Part shown: positions 46,765 through 55,963 of the stretch, piece after piece
Layout: every line of letters starts with the position of its first letter
Numbering within the stretch: the first letter of the stretch is position 1
From: Marinobacter sp. F4218
GTDB lineage: Bacteria > Pseudomonadota > Gammaproteobacteria > Pseudomonadales > Oleiphilaceae
Length of the DNA: 64,000 nt
Direction: 5' to 3'
Assembly: GCF_019443085.1 (NCBI RefSeq)
Contig: NZ_JAHZIL010000004.1
Coordinates: 62,001 to 126,000 of the forward strand
Program-made: the position numbers and the translations under genes
The notes under the pieces: model-generated
Databases searched by the model: none
Seen by the model: only the letters and a program-made list of their open reading frames with translations
What the model was told of the DNA's origin: nothing

Positions 46765-48124
46765 CCTGATGATCACAATGCAGCACATATTGGACCGGCC
46801 CGCTGCTAGCTGCAACCCAACGTTCGAGTTCGCATCGCAGATCCGCAACCGAAAGCCGCCTTAACGTGCCTGCGGCCCGGCGTTCGTGCCACGAGACTTC
46901 AACCGCCGCCTTCTGCAGCTTCAGTTCAGCCAGGGCATCGGCCATGCCATCCTGGGGCTCTGAACGTGCCAGTGCCACGAGTTTTTGACGGTGCAATGTT
47001 TCGGTCCGGCCGGAAATCGACAATGCCGCCAACGGACCGCGCCGGGCAAACAGATCCAGCCGGGCCGCTGCACGCTCAACCCATTGGAGCATTTCACCGG
47101 GAGTGCTGACGCATTCGCTCCGGCGCGTTGCGGCGAAGTGAATGACCGATAACGGAAGCTCGATGTTCCACCGTTTCTCGATGGCCGCCTGGTGGGCCGT
47201 GAGAATTGCTTCGCGCTGCCCCTCACTGGAACCCGGCATATCACATACTTCCAGAACACGGCCGAGCCGCTGGTCGAGGCGCTGGTTCCCGTGGGTTGTG
47301 GTCTCGGGCCCGAGCAACACGATTGGGCCATTCCAGGCAGTGACCATTTCAGCAGCAAGACTCTTGGGTTGGCCCATGAGGAGTTCGAGGTCCGACGGCG
47401 GCATATTATCCAGCACCAATACAGGCCAGGCATGGCGCTCTCCAGGCTCGACACCCGGCAGCACCCACAGGTCACTTGCCAGAACCTCCGCCTCGCGGCG
47501 TAAATCGAGTTCCAGATAGTCCCTTTCAAGGGCCGACAACATCACCTGAAGCCAGCAGGATTTTCCCGCCCCCCGTTTTCCCCGTACCCAGAGGAGAGCG
47601 TTTTGGGAAGCGGCAACCGAGATGGCGACGTCCTCGGCCAACGTCATCCAGTCCGGGTCTGTTACCACAAGCGGGGAACTGGTGTGGTTCTCTACGCCAC
47701 TCGGTAAGCCGTCTGTGGCGACACCGGGCCAATGGGGGACCAGCTCCAGTACCGCAACGTAGGCTTTGTTGCCCAACCGTTCCACACCCGTTGAGAGTAC
47801 CTTCAACAGCACGCTCCAGCTCAGCCAGGGCGCCTCACTAATCTCTCTGGAACGCGCAAACCACTCAATCAACTGAGACGACAGCAAATCTTCGCCGCCG
47901 ACCTCCGTAACAATGGGTTGCTCGCACTGGATCGTGCGCACAAGCTCATCGATATCCACCCCACAGCTGCGAAGAAACTGTGGGATATCCGGACAGGCGT
48001 CCAGAAGGGCAAGCAGGAAGTCCTCAACCGTGATCACAGTACCCCCGCGATCACTGACACTGTCTTTCGCCTGCACCAACGCAGCTTGGCACTCAGGCGC
48101 CAGGCATCCTTGCCAATCGTCCAT
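46721..48124 (-). CDS. Orphan P-loop ATPase with a Clp-N-like N-terminal region
   Basis: 467 residues from the ATG at 48124 (GGAGAA upstream). Residues about 10-140 resemble the double helical repeat of Clp/ClpV N-domains (APECQAALVQAKDSVSDRGG, TVEDFLLALLDACPDI). The ATPase core has Walker A RGKRGAGKSCWLQ near 185, a Walker-B-like strand VLVLDNMPPSD, and an arginine-bearing sensor region, SEGQREAILTAHQAA. Only one nucleotide domain is present, and no middle domain or IGF/L loop is visible, so it is not ClpA/B. No type VI secretion genes are nearby. Targets are unknown. It is followed by an overlapping small gene. Confidence 0.65.
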   Translation of the reverse strand: MDDWQGCLAPECQAALVQAKDSVSDRGGTVITVEDFLLALLDACPDIPQFLRSCGVDIDELVRTIQCEQPIVTEVGGEDLLSSQLIEWFARSREISEAPWLSWSVLLKVLSTGVERLGNKAYVAVLELVPHWPGVATDGLPSGVENHTSSPLVVTDPDWMTLAEDVAISVAASQNALLWVRGKRGAGKSCWLQVMLSALERDYLELDLRREAEVLASDLWVLPGVEPGERHAWPVLVLDNMPPSDLELLMGQPKSLAAEMVTAWNGPIVLLGPETTTHGNQRLDQRLGRVLEVCDMPGSSEGQREAILTAHQAAIEKRWNIELPLSVIHFAATRRSECVSTPGEMLQWVERAAARLDLFARRGPLAALSISGRTETLHRQKLVALARSEPQDGMADALAELKLQKAAVEVSWHERRAAGTLRRLSVADLRCELERWVAASSGPVQYVLHCDHQDGDSAGAGSGNLHS

Positions 48125-48219
48125 AACATTCTCCATGTCTGTAAGCGCATCGTCCTGATGCTGGGACCTTCACTACAATCATCTGGCCCCTTGTGAGCAC
48201 TCGCTAACGCCTCACAGGG

Positions 48220-48660
48220 TTACCAGGTGCCAGTGTTTTCCATACTCGCCCAGGGTTCCCTGGGAGGAAGCGACTCACCTTTTTGCAGAAGTTCGATAGA
48301 AATATTATCCGGCGTTCGGATAAAGGCCATGTGTCCGTCCCTGGGCGGCCGATTAATGGTGACTCCGTTGGCCTGCAGGCGCTCACACAGAGCGTAGATA
48401 TCGTCCACGCGATAGGCCAGGTGCCCAAAATTACGCCCACCATCGTACTCTTCCGGGTCCCAGTTGTAGGTAAGCTCTATCATGGGTGTTTTGTCTTCAC
48501 GGGCACGATGCTCGTCCTCTGGAGTGGCCAGAAAGACCAGCGTGAACCGGCCCTTCTCGCTGCTCTTTCTGCTGATTTCTTTCATGCCCAGAAGGTCGCA
48601 GAAAAAATGCAGGGTCTCGTCAAGGTTGCTCACTCGAATCATCGTATGCAGGTATTGCAT
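48220..48660 (-). CDS. gloA: Lactoylglutathione lyase (glyoxalase I)
   Basis: 146 residues with GAGGA upstream. Two beta-alpha-beta-beta-beta modules: HTMIRVSNLDETLHFF (first metal His), MIELTYNWD (Glu), GHLAYRVDDIYALC (His) and RTPDNISIELLQKG (Glu). These give the metal site of the Ni-dependent type (no long loops). It isomerises the methylglyoxal-glutathione adduct to S-lactoylglutathione. Slightly longer than E. coli GloA because of a C-terminal extension. It is divergent from the DUF1853 gene. Confidence 0.93.
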   Translation of the reverse strand: MQYLHTMIRVSNLDETLHFFCDLLGMKEISRKSSEKGRFTLVFLATPEDEHRAREDKTPMIELTYNWDPEEYDGGRNFGHLAYRVDDIYALCERLQANGVTINRPPRDGHMAFIRTPDNISIELLQKGESLPPREPWASMENTGTW

Positions 48661-48692
48661 AAAAAATCCTCATTGAAGGCGATTGGTGACGG

Positions 48693-49640
48693 GTGATGAA
48701 TCACCCTTACCTTGCGGGTAGTTTACGGTATTCTGGATCTATGGATGTATGTAACCCCAACAATACCCTGCTTGAATTCCGGCACGCTGCCATACGGCAC
48801 CTTGCGTGGTTGTGCTCAGCGCCCCAGCTAATCAATGCGCCGTCTGTATTCGAGCCCAACCGCTACCTTGCTTCCAACTATTTTGAAAGGCTCAGGGAAT
48901 GGGATCGGTTACCCGATACGGCACCAGCCCTGTTGGGGCAACCACCCCAGCGGCGCCTTGGGTTCTATTTCGAACGGCTCTACGAAGTACTGCTCTCAGA
49001 CCTTCTGGGCTGGAAGATCCTTCTAAAAAATGCCCAGATCCAATCCAACGGGCACACCCTCGGGGAGCTCGATTTTATTGTTCACAACACGACGGATGAC
49101 CGGATCGAACACCACGAAGTTGCCATCAAGTATTACCTTGGCGTTCCCAGCCCTGGCGGCGACGCGCTGTGGTACGGACCTAACGCCCGGGATCGTCTGG
49201 ATATCAAGAGCGACAGACTGATCAACCATCAAAGCCAACGTACGCATCAACCCGAGACACTCGAATTGCTGTCGAGCCATGGCATCTCCGGGCCGCTCAC
49301 CGCGAGAATATTCATGCCCGGGTACCTGTTTTATCCCCTGAACCGCCCCCTGGCCGCACCAGACATGGCGCCTGCAAATCACCTTCGCGGTTGGTGGGCC
49401 TACACCGATGAGCTGGAGCAAGCCGACACCTCCTCCTGGGTGCAGCTGCGCAAACCCCACTGGGTCGGCCCCTGGTGCCAGGCTCAACGCCCGGCGACGG
49501 AAGAGACCGCGCAAACGTTAGCGATGATCAACGAGGACAGAATTCCACGCCTTTTTTCGGAGCTCGGGTATGATCGCAGCACCAAGACCTGGATTGAATG
49601 CCGGAGGGTGTTCGTGGTCCCGCCCTCCTGGCCAAGCTAG
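48693..49640 (+). CDS. DUF1853-family protein
   Basis: 315 residues. The family pattern is clear: RHLAWLCSAPQLI near 30, RLGFYFERLYEVLLSDLLGW near 89, then GELDFIVHNTTDDRIEHHEVAIKYYLG (short form EHHEVAIKYYLG), with Glu, Asp and Lys spaced like the active site of a PD-(D/E)XK nuclease fold. RGWWAYTDEL is a late conserved block. Function is unknown. Starts at 48693 or at an ATG at 48741 are both possible; neither has a strong ribosome site. It is divergent from gloA. Confidence 0.85.
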   Translation: MMNHPYLAGSLRYSGSMDVCNPNNTLLEFRHAAIRHLAWLCSAPQLINAPSVFEPNRYLASNYFERLREWDRLPDTAPALLGQPPQRRLGFYFERLYEVLLSDLLGWKILLKNAQIQSNGHTLGELDFIVHNTTDDRIEHHEVAIKYYLGVPSPGGDALWYGPNARDRLDIKSDRLINHQSQRTHQPETLELLSSHGISGPLTARIFMPGYLFYPLNRPLAAPDMAPANHLRGWWAYTDELEQADTSSWVQLRKPHWVGPWCQAQRPATEETAQTLAMINEDRIPRLFSELGYDRSTKTWIECRRVFVVPPSWPS

Positions 49641-49805
49641 ATTCTGCGGCCGACGCTGACCGCTCCCTGAGCATGAGGGCGAGTATAGCCGCCGTTAAAA
49701 TGAATGTAACCCCACGGACTTTATAGATACTTCGGGATGAGAGGTTGACCACGGGTAGTTTGTACTGCACCCTAATCTGGTTTCATTACGCAACCGGAGA
49801 TGACT

Positions 49806-50831
49806 GTGAGCGAATACAAAAACCGAGCCGTCGTGCTCAAGCAGCGCCCCCAGGGCGAAATCCAGGACGGCGACCTGGTGCTGGAACAACGCCCTGTGCG
49901 AGCCCCCAACAATGGTGAAGTCGTCGCGCAAATTCTCTGGCTTTCACTGGATCCATACATGCGCCCGCGCATGAACGATGCCAAGGGCTACATGGATCCC
50001 ATTGGAATTGATGAGCCCATCGTCGGTGAGAGCGTGGCCCGTATCGTCGAGTCACGCTCGGACAAGCTGAAAGAAGGTGACCTGGTGACCTGTTATTCGG
50101 GCTGGCAGGAATACGTCACTTTCCCTGCCGACGCGCCCATGGTCTACAAAATCCATCAGAAAGAGAACGTGCCTCTGCAGACCTACCTCGGTGTCGCGGG
50201 CATGCCCGGACGCACTGGATACTGCGGCCTGACGTATGTGGGCAAGCCACAAAAGGGTGAAACCGTGGTTGTCTCTGCGGCGTCGGGCCCGGTGGGTACC
50301 GTCGTCGGGCAAACTGCCAAGACCGAGGGCTGCCGGGTCGTCGGCGTGGCCGGTGGACCGGAAAAGTGCAACTTTGTGGTCAACGAGCTTGGATTTGATG
50401 CCTGTGTGGATTACAAGGCCGGCAATCTTGAAGAAGACCTCAAGGCCGCCTGCCCGAATGGCATCGATATCTACTTCGAAAACGTGGGAGGCGCCGTAAC
50501 GCGCGCGGTCGCGCCGTTGTTGAACGATGGCGCCAGGGTCCCCATCTGCGGTTATGTCTCAGCCTACAACGCGACCGACATGGCCAGCGTTGAAACCCCC
50601 TTTGACGTGCTCAAAGCGTTGGATCCGGTTCCGGAACACCGCTTTTTCCTCGTGACGGAATGGCAGGACAAACACCAGGAAATCACCGATATCCTGGCTT
50701 CCCGGATTGCAGCCGGTGAACTCAAGTACCGGGAGACCGTAGCAGAAGGACTGGAAAACGCCGTTGATGCGTTCAAGGGCATGCTCAAGGGCAGGAATTT
50801 CGGCAAGCAATTGGTCCATATCGCCGACTGA
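49806..50831 (+). CDS. NADP-dependent MDR oxidoreductase (CurA/leukotriene B4 dehydrogenase-like)
   Basis: 341 residues from a GTG at 49806, six bases after GGAG; an ATG at 49800 touches the ribosome site. Zinc-free medium-chain reductase: LDPYMRPRMND near 44, the nucleotide loop SAASGPVGTVVGQTAK, GFDACVDYKAG and DIYFENVGGAV are typical of the 2-alkenal/CurA group. These reduce alpha,beta-unsaturated carbonyls with NADPH. It is convergent with a second MDR gene 30 bp away, though of a different subgroup. Confidence 0.92.
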   Translation: MSEYKNRAVVLKQRPQGEIQDGDLVLEQRPVRAPNNGEVVAQILWLSLDPYMRPRMNDAKGYMDPIGIDEPIVGESVARIVESRSDKLKEGDLVTCYSGWQEYVTFPADAPMVYKIHQKENVPLQTYLGVAGMPGRTGYCGLTYVGKPQKGETVVVSAASGPVGTVVGQTAKTEGCRVVGVAGGPEKCNFVVNELGFDACVDYKAGNLEEDLKAACPNGIDIYFENVGGAVTRAVAPLLNDGARVPICGYVSAYNATDMASVETPFDVLKALDPVPEHRFFLVTEWQDKHQEITDILASRIAAGELKYRETVAEGLENAVDAFKGMLKGRNFGKQLVHIAD

Positions 50832-50861
50832 CCAAACCCTCAGCACAAGGAACCGGGATGG

Positions 50862-51830
50862 TTACTCCGCGACTTGAAGCAAAACCTTCCCGGTATTCCT
50901 GTTTTCTGCGACGTGTGCCATGGCTTCATCGACCCTGGTGATCGGCCAATCGCTATCAATCAGGGGCTCAATCTGGCCGGCGCCAAGCAACGGCCAGACG
51001 TGACGATGCAGCGCCTGCATCACCCGGCCCTTGTCTTCTACCGTCCGTGAACGAAGCGTGGAGCCGATCAGGCGATGACGCTTCACCAGCATGACACCAA
51101 GATCTACCTCGGCTGACCGCCCGCCAAGGAGGCCAATGAGTACGATGCGTCCATCAACGTTCAGGACTTTCTGGTCTTCAGCAATGTAGCTGCCTCCGAC
51201 GGGATCGAGCACCATATCGACGCCGCCCCACGTCTTCACCGCATCGACGAATGAACCGTCCTTGCGATTCCAAACCCCGCTAGCACCCAGTTGCTGACAG
51301 ATCTCCAGTTTGTGGGCGTCTCCGGCAGTTGCAAATACCGGGTTGCCAAAGGCTGTCGCCAACTGAATGACCGCGGTTCCCAAACCGCTGGCCGCAGCGT
51401 GCAATAAAACCCTTTCCCCCGGCTTCAGGTCAGCTTCCTCGTAAAGGTTCAGCCAAGCGGTAGCGAACACTTCCGGAATCGCTGCGGCTTTTCGAAGCGA
51501 ATATCCCTTCGGAACCGGCAACACTTGCACCGCGGGCACAGCAACCGAGGTGGCGTAACCTCCGCCGGTGAGCAGCGCACACACTTCCTGCCCGATTTCG
51601 AAGCCCGTTACCGACTTACCCAGGGCTGCAATCCGGCCGCTGACTTCCAGGCCCAGGATGTCGGAAGCGCCTGGTGGTGGTGGATAAACGCCAGCGCGCT
51701 GCATCAGATCGGCACGGTTGATGGCAGTCCAGACAACGTCGATTTCAACATGGTCAGCCGGCAGCTCACTGTTTTTCTCGCACTCTTCCCATACAAGGGC
51801 GCCACCGGTTACGTTGATTGCTTTCATCAT
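50862..51830 (-). CDS. NAD(P)H quinone oxidoreductase, PIG3/Tp53I3 type
   Basis: 322 residues. The start MMKAINVTGGALVWEEC lies in the quinone-reductase group, with RADLMQRAGVYPPPPGASD, the loop LLHAAASGLGTAVIQLA and VDMVLDPVGGSYIAED. PIG3-like enzymes reduce quinones by one-electron steps. It follows the DUF3524 glycosyltransferase by 29 bp on the same strand and may be the last gene of the glucosylglycerate operon, although its biochemistry is unrelated. Confidence 0.92.
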   Translation of the reverse strand: MMKAINVTGGALVWEECEKNSELPADHVEIDVVWTAINRADLMQRAGVYPPPPGASDILGLEVSGRIAALGKSVTGFEIGQEVCALLTGGGYATSVAVPAVQVLPVPKGYSLRKAAAIPEVFATAWLNLYEEADLKPGERVLLHAAASGLGTAVIQLATAFGNPVFATAGDAHKLEICQQLGASGVWNRKDGSFVDAVKTWGGVDMVLDPVGGSYIAEDQKVLNVDGRIVLIGLLGGRSAEVDLGVMLVKRHRLIGSTLRSRTVEDKGRVMQALHRHVWPLLGAGQIEPLIDSDWPITRVDEAMAHVAENRNTGKVLLQVAE

Positions 51831-51859
51831 GTCTGCTATCTCGGCATTAAACGATAAGG

Positions 51860-52981
51860 TCAGGATAACCGATGTCTTTCCACGGTTGTAATGAGCATAT
51901 TTTCATAGGCGCCCGCCAGGCTGCCGAGACTCCAGCGTATTGGAGAGTATGGCTCGGTGCCCTGATTCAGTAACGCCAGCAAACAATCTGCTGCACCGTT
52001 CGCCTCCTCGGAGGCGTTGTCGATTACACTCGGGTAAAGCTGAATCTGAGGTACGTATTCGGGGTAGGCGAGGCGGTCTGGAGCCAGGGCAACGCACCCC
52101 GACGCCATCGCCTCCAACATCGAGAGTCCCTGGAAGTCGTGTAGTGCCGTAGAGACGACAACATCAGCCGTTGTCAGGAGCCGGTCATACTCATCCCGGT
52201 CGGCCAGGAAGCCCCAATAGACGATTCGCTCACCATGGCGCTCAAGGATGTCGTCGAACACCGCAGGCTGTTGCCGGAACTGCTCCCCCACCACGCTTAA
52301 CCGGAACTCCTGGCCGCGCTCCACCAACGCATCAAGCAGCAAGAGAAGTCGTTCCGGCCCTTTGTCATACTCCCAGCGGTGATTCCACAACAGGTGCGGG
52401 CAGAGCCGGTCCAATGGCTTGGCGCGGTGAACAAACAGCCGGTCCTCGATCGGTACCGGCAACACCCGGGATTTATCCGCCAGCTTTTCCAGAGAGCCCT
52501 CGGGAACACCATCCGGCAGCCTCTGATACAGACGATCCACCCCATCCAGAAAACTCCGACGGTTCCACGCACTGTTGAACAGCACAGCCGTCGCCGCTGT
52601 CGCACTGAACAGGTTTACCATCTGTGGATCAACACTCGCGTGCTGGCCCTCCGATTCCGGGTAGGCAAACTGGTTTTCATGCATGTAGAGCAAGGCCGGC
52701 GTATTCGCCAGATGTGGGTGAAACCCCTTGATGGAGGCCAGGTCCACCATGGAGGTGGCCAACAGCAGATCCCAGCGTTGCTGCAACAGGGGTTCGTTTA
52801 ACCAGGTGAGCGCGTTACCGCGAATCCGCCAGCGGAAGAACCGCGGCGCCAGAGCCAGGGTCTGCCACTCGAATCCACTCTGGCTGGCAACGAGCTGCTC
52901 CCGCCAACGCCGGTGACTGCCGGCGTCGTAGGCAGAGAGCAGGAGGATCCGCGGTTTGCGTGTTTCGGTCGTATCGGGCAT
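51860..52981 (-). CDS. DUF3524/GT4 glycosyltransferase (QTMAN-like)
   Basis: 373 residues. The N-terminal DUF3524 domain, ILLLSAYDAGSHRRWREQLV, includes FHPHLANTPALLYMHENQFAYP and VLFNSAWNRRSFLDG. The C-terminal GT-B half has LLWNHRWEYDKGPERLL, VVSTALHDFQGLSMLEAMASGC (E in the EAMASGC position). The closest known family is GTDC1, the tRNA-queuosine mannosyltransferase of vertebrates; bacterial members are mostly untested. It lies 14 bp after the glucosylglycerate phosphorylase gene, so it is either part of that operon or a chance neighbour; a tRNA role is inferred only by family. Confidence 0.8.
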   Translation of the reverse strand: MPDTTETRKPRILLLSAYDAGSHRRWREQLVASQSGFEWQTLALAPRFFRWRIRGNALTWLNEPLLQQRWDLLLATSMVDLASIKGFHPHLANTPALLYMHENQFAYPESEGQHASVDPQMVNLFSATAATAVLFNSAWNRRSFLDGVDRLYQRLPDGVPEGSLEKLADKSRVLPVPIEDRLFVHRAKPLDRLCPHLLWNHRWEYDKGPERLLLLLDALVERGQEFRLSVVGEQFRQQPAVFDDILERHGERIVYWGFLADRDEYDRLLTTADVVVSTALHDFQGLSMLEAMASGCVALAPDRLAYPEYVPQIQLYPSVIDNASEEANGAADCLLALLNQGTEPYSPIRWSLGSLAGAYENMLITTVERHRLS

Positions 52982-52995
52982 GGAGGCATTTTGCC

Positions 52996-54726
52996 CTACT
53001 CCCGATTGGACAACCAGACGCTTTGATAGGGTTTAAGGGTAATGCTGCCGGAGAGATCATCAATGGTCATGCCGGAGATCAGATCCAGCCAGTGATCGGT
53101 GCCAATCAGGTTGATGTCGCTCAGTGCAATCTGCTGGACCTCGTCACTGATGTTATGAATACAGAAGATCGACTGGTCACGGCGCATACTCTGGCGCCAG
53201 AAACCGAACACCTGCAAGCCAAGGTGCAAGGTGAACTGGGTGGCGTTGGGATGGAATGCCGGCTGTTTTCGACGAATAGCGATCAGTCGTTTCAATTCAT
53301 GGTAGGCCTTACTGTGATGGCTCAACGGATTCTCAAGCTCCTGTTCAAGCTCATCCAGCTGCCACTGGCTGCGGTTAATGGATCTCAGCCGGCCGGTATT
53401 TTCCACCCGCTCCAGGTCGTTTTCGGTGGCCAGAAGGCTGTGGATGTAGAACGCCGGAATCCCCTCCAACGCCAGCATGACCGTATGCGCGCAAAGGAAC
53501 CTTGGTAACTGCCAGTGGTCCGCGCCGGTCTCTGCCGTACCCTTCAGGGCATCGTAGAGCGCAATGTTGACTTCGTAGGGCTGGTCCCGCCCATCCGCCG
53601 TCCGGCGGTAGGAGACCTTGCCGCCGAAAGAATCCAGGGTGTTGATCAGCCGCTGCTTCTCTTCCTCGGTCAGCAGACCATCGGTGGGGCGCATGCCGAT
53701 GCCATCGTGGGACGCAATGAAATTCAGGTAGGTGGTTCCCATCTGCGCCGGCGGCATGCTCATCAGCCAGGTTTTCAGGTGCTTGCAGTCCCCGGTTACC
53801 AGGGTATTGATCAGCAACGGTGGCAACGAGAAATTATAGATAACATGGGCCTCGTTGGCGTTGCCGAAGTAGGTCAGGTTCTCGCGGTTGGGGACATTGG
53901 TTTCGGTGATCACCACCGCGTCCGGGCTGTGGTGCTCAATCAGCAACCGCATGATCTTGATGAGCTCATGGGTCTCCTGCAGATGAATACAAGGCGTCCC
54001 CGGCTCTTTCCAGAGAAAGGCCACGGCGTCGAGCCGGAACAGGATTACACCGCGCTCCAGGTAATGACGAATAATGCCGGCAAACTCGATCAGAACCTTC
54101 GGATTGGCAAAATTCAGGTCCACCTGGTCTTCACTGAAGGTGCACCAGACGTAGCGCTCGCCGTCATCCGTCTGCACCGGATTCAGCAACGGCGAGGTAC
54201 GGGGACGAACCACAGCACTCAGGTCGTCCCTGGGGTTACCTTCAAAGAAATAGTCCTTGCCCGGGTCCACACGTTTCCGGAAATTCTCGAACCAGCGGCT
54301 GCGGGCCGACATGTGATTGACCACGAGATCAGCCATCAGCTTGTAGTCTTCGGAAATCGCCTCGATGTCTTCCCAGTCTCCGTGGGATTCGTTCACCGCG
54401 AGATAGTCCATCACCGAAAAGCCATCGTCCGAGCTGTACGGAAAAAACGGCAGGATGTGGACCGCTGACACGGTATCCGCCAGACAGTCATTCAGGAACT
54501 GACGCAGCGTAACCAGAGGTTTCTGATCCGCCTTCTGCACGGTATCCGCGTAGGTGATCAGAATTATGTCGGATTCATCCCAGTTGTTCTGATGGGCAGG
54601 AGGTGGTGCCTGATTCGGCGCCAACCCCATGGTCTGTAGCAGTTGCTCGGCCAGAAAATCACAATCCAGTGCCGGATAAACCACTTCCAGCATTGCAACC
54701 AGCTTTGCCTTGAGCGGCTGGTTCAT
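52996..54726 (-). CDS. Glucosylglycerate phosphorylase, GH13_18 (sucrose phosphorylase family)
   Basis: 576 residues. GH13 catalytic residues: nucleophile Asp in ILFRLDAVAFLW, acid-base Glu in VVITETNVPN, third Asp in FIASHDGIGMRP. VHILPFFPYSSDDGFSV and the DLVVNHMSARSRWF stretch are typical of sucrose phosphorylase relatives. The longer N-terminal part (QNNWDESDIILITYADTVQ) and the neighbours point to the glucosylglycerate enzyme that splits glucosylglycerate with phosphate into glucose 1-phosphate and glycerate, as E. coli YcjM does. Sucrose phosphorylase activity cannot be excluded. It overlaps the synthase gene by 4 bp. Confidence 0.85.
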   Translation of the reverse strand: MNQPLKAKLVAMLEVVYPALDCDFLAEQLLQTMGLAPNQAPPPAHQNNWDESDIILITYADTVQKADQKPLVTLRQFLNDCLADTVSAVHILPFFPYSSDDGFSVMDYLAVNESHGDWEDIEAISEDYKLMADLVVNHMSARSRWFENFRKRVDPGKDYFFEGNPRDDLSAVVRPRTSPLLNPVQTDDGERYVWCTFSEDQVDLNFANPKVLIEFAGIIRHYLERGVILFRLDAVAFLWKEPGTPCIHLQETHELIKIMRLLIEHHSPDAVVITETNVPNRENLTYFGNANEAHVIYNFSLPPLLINTLVTGDCKHLKTWLMSMPPAQMGTTYLNFIASHDGIGMRPTDGLLTEEEKQRLINTLDSFGGKVSYRRTADGRDQPYEVNIALYDALKGTAETGADHWQLPRFLCAHTVMLALEGIPAFYIHSLLATENDLERVENTGRLRSINRSQWQLDELEQELENPLSHHSKAYHELKRLIAIRRKQPAFHPNATQFTLHLGLQVFGFWRQSMRRDQSIFCIHNISDEVQQIALSDINLIGTDHWLDLISGMTIDDLSGSITLKPYQSVWLSNRE

Positions 54727-55946
54727 GGGCGAAACTCCTGGTTATCCAGTTCAACGGCTTCAAACAACTGCTCCTTGATGTCCGGGATGGCACTGGTAAC
54801 CCGGTTCCAGCTGGGAATGAAGGGCGTGTCCATGGGGTTATCCAGAAAGTAAGCGCCTGCTCGCATCACGTTCTGGGCGAAGAGCTCAACCGCCTTCTCT
54901 TCCTTGTGACGGTCGAACGTCAGACCATTGATGATGGCGTCGTTCTGGTAGGTTTCCACAAAATCGAGCGCAATCCGGAAATACGAGGCCTTGATGGTCC
55001 GGAACTTTTCGCTTGAGAAGATCTCGCCGTTGGTCGCCAGCTTACGGAACAGCGCCTTGGAAATATCCATGCTCATTTTCGAGAGGCCTCGACTGGCATC
55101 TTCGGGAGAGAGCTCCTGATGCTTGTGGTCGTAGACGTCAGCAATGTCGACCTGGCAAAGACGGTTGGTGGCGTAGTTCCGTTTCATTTCAGACAGCACC
55201 CCAATCTCGAGCCCCCAGTCACTGGGTATTCTCAGGTCGTTGATCACGTCTGTCCGGAACGAAAATTCACCGGCCAACGGATAGCGGTAACTGTCGAGAT
55301 AATCCAGGAAATCGCTGGGGCCACACACCTTCTTGAGGGCGCGAATGAGTGGAGTAACCAGCAGGCGGCTGACACGACCGTTCATCTTGCTGTCGGCCAC
55401 GCGGGCGTAGTAGCCCTTACAAAACATGTAGTTGAAACCTGGATTGGCAACGGGATAGATCAAGCGGGCCACCAGGTCCCGGGAGTAGGTCAGGATGTCG
55501 CAATCGTGCAGCGCCACGGATTTTCCGACACCGGAGGCCAGTACGTAGCCAAAGCAGTACCAGACGTTACGTCCCTTCCCCATCTCCGTTGGCGCCAGAT
55601 TCTGCTCGCGCAGCTTCAGATCAATACCGCGCATGCGCGGGCCGTCGTTCCAGAGAACCCTGAAGTTCTGCGGCAGGTCGGAAAAGTACTCCAGCGCATG
55701 ACGATACTGCGCTTCGTTGGCTCGATCGAGACCGATGACGATCTGCTCCAGATACGGCACTTTGGTGAGTTCGTGAACAATATTCTTCAGTGCCGGGCCT
55801 TCCAGCTCCGAGTAGAGCGACGGCAGGACCAGGGACATGGGGCGGGCCTTGCGGAACTCCATCAAATCCGCTTCAAGGTCCTCCACTGGCCGGCGAACAA
55901 GGTTATGCAGGGTCGTGATAATGCCGTTCTGGTAAAAGTCGCCCAT
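54723..55946 (-). CDS. gpgS: Glucosyl-3-phosphoglycerate synthase, GT81
   Basis: 407 residues. A GT-A fold retaining transferase: VIGLDRANEAQYRHA, the metal motif VALHDCDILTYS (DCD), MFCKGYYARV and AGEFSFRTDVINDLRIPSDWGLEIGVL (short form RIPSDWGLEIGV). It transfers glucose from a nucleotide sugar to 3-phosphoglycerate. The product is dephosphorylated by the HAD enzyme encoded directly upstream. The pair makes glucosylglycerate, a compatible solute used under salt stress and nitrogen limitation. It overlaps the phosphorylase by 4 bp. Confidence 0.92.
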   Translation of the reverse strand: MGDFYQNGIITTLHNLVRRPVEDLEADLMEFRKARPMSLVLPSLYSELEGPALKNIVHELTKVPYLEQIVIGLDRANEAQYRHALEYFSDLPQNFRVLWNDGPRMRGIDLKLREQNLAPTEMGKGRNVWYCFGYVLASGVGKSVALHDCDILTYSRDLVARLIYPVANPGFNYMFCKGYYARVADSKMNGRVSRLLVTPLIRALKKVCGPSDFLDYLDSYRYPLAGEFSFRTDVINDLRIPSDWGLEIGVLSEMKRNYATNRLCQVDIADVYDHKHQELSPEDASRGLSKMSMDISKALFRKLATNGEIFSSEKFRTIKASYFRIALDFVETYQNDAIINGLTFDRHKEEKAVELFAQNVMRAGAYFLDNPMDTPFIPSWNRVTSAIPDIKEQLFEAVELDNQEFRP

Positions 55947-55963
55947 GGCGCCTCTCCTTTTTA

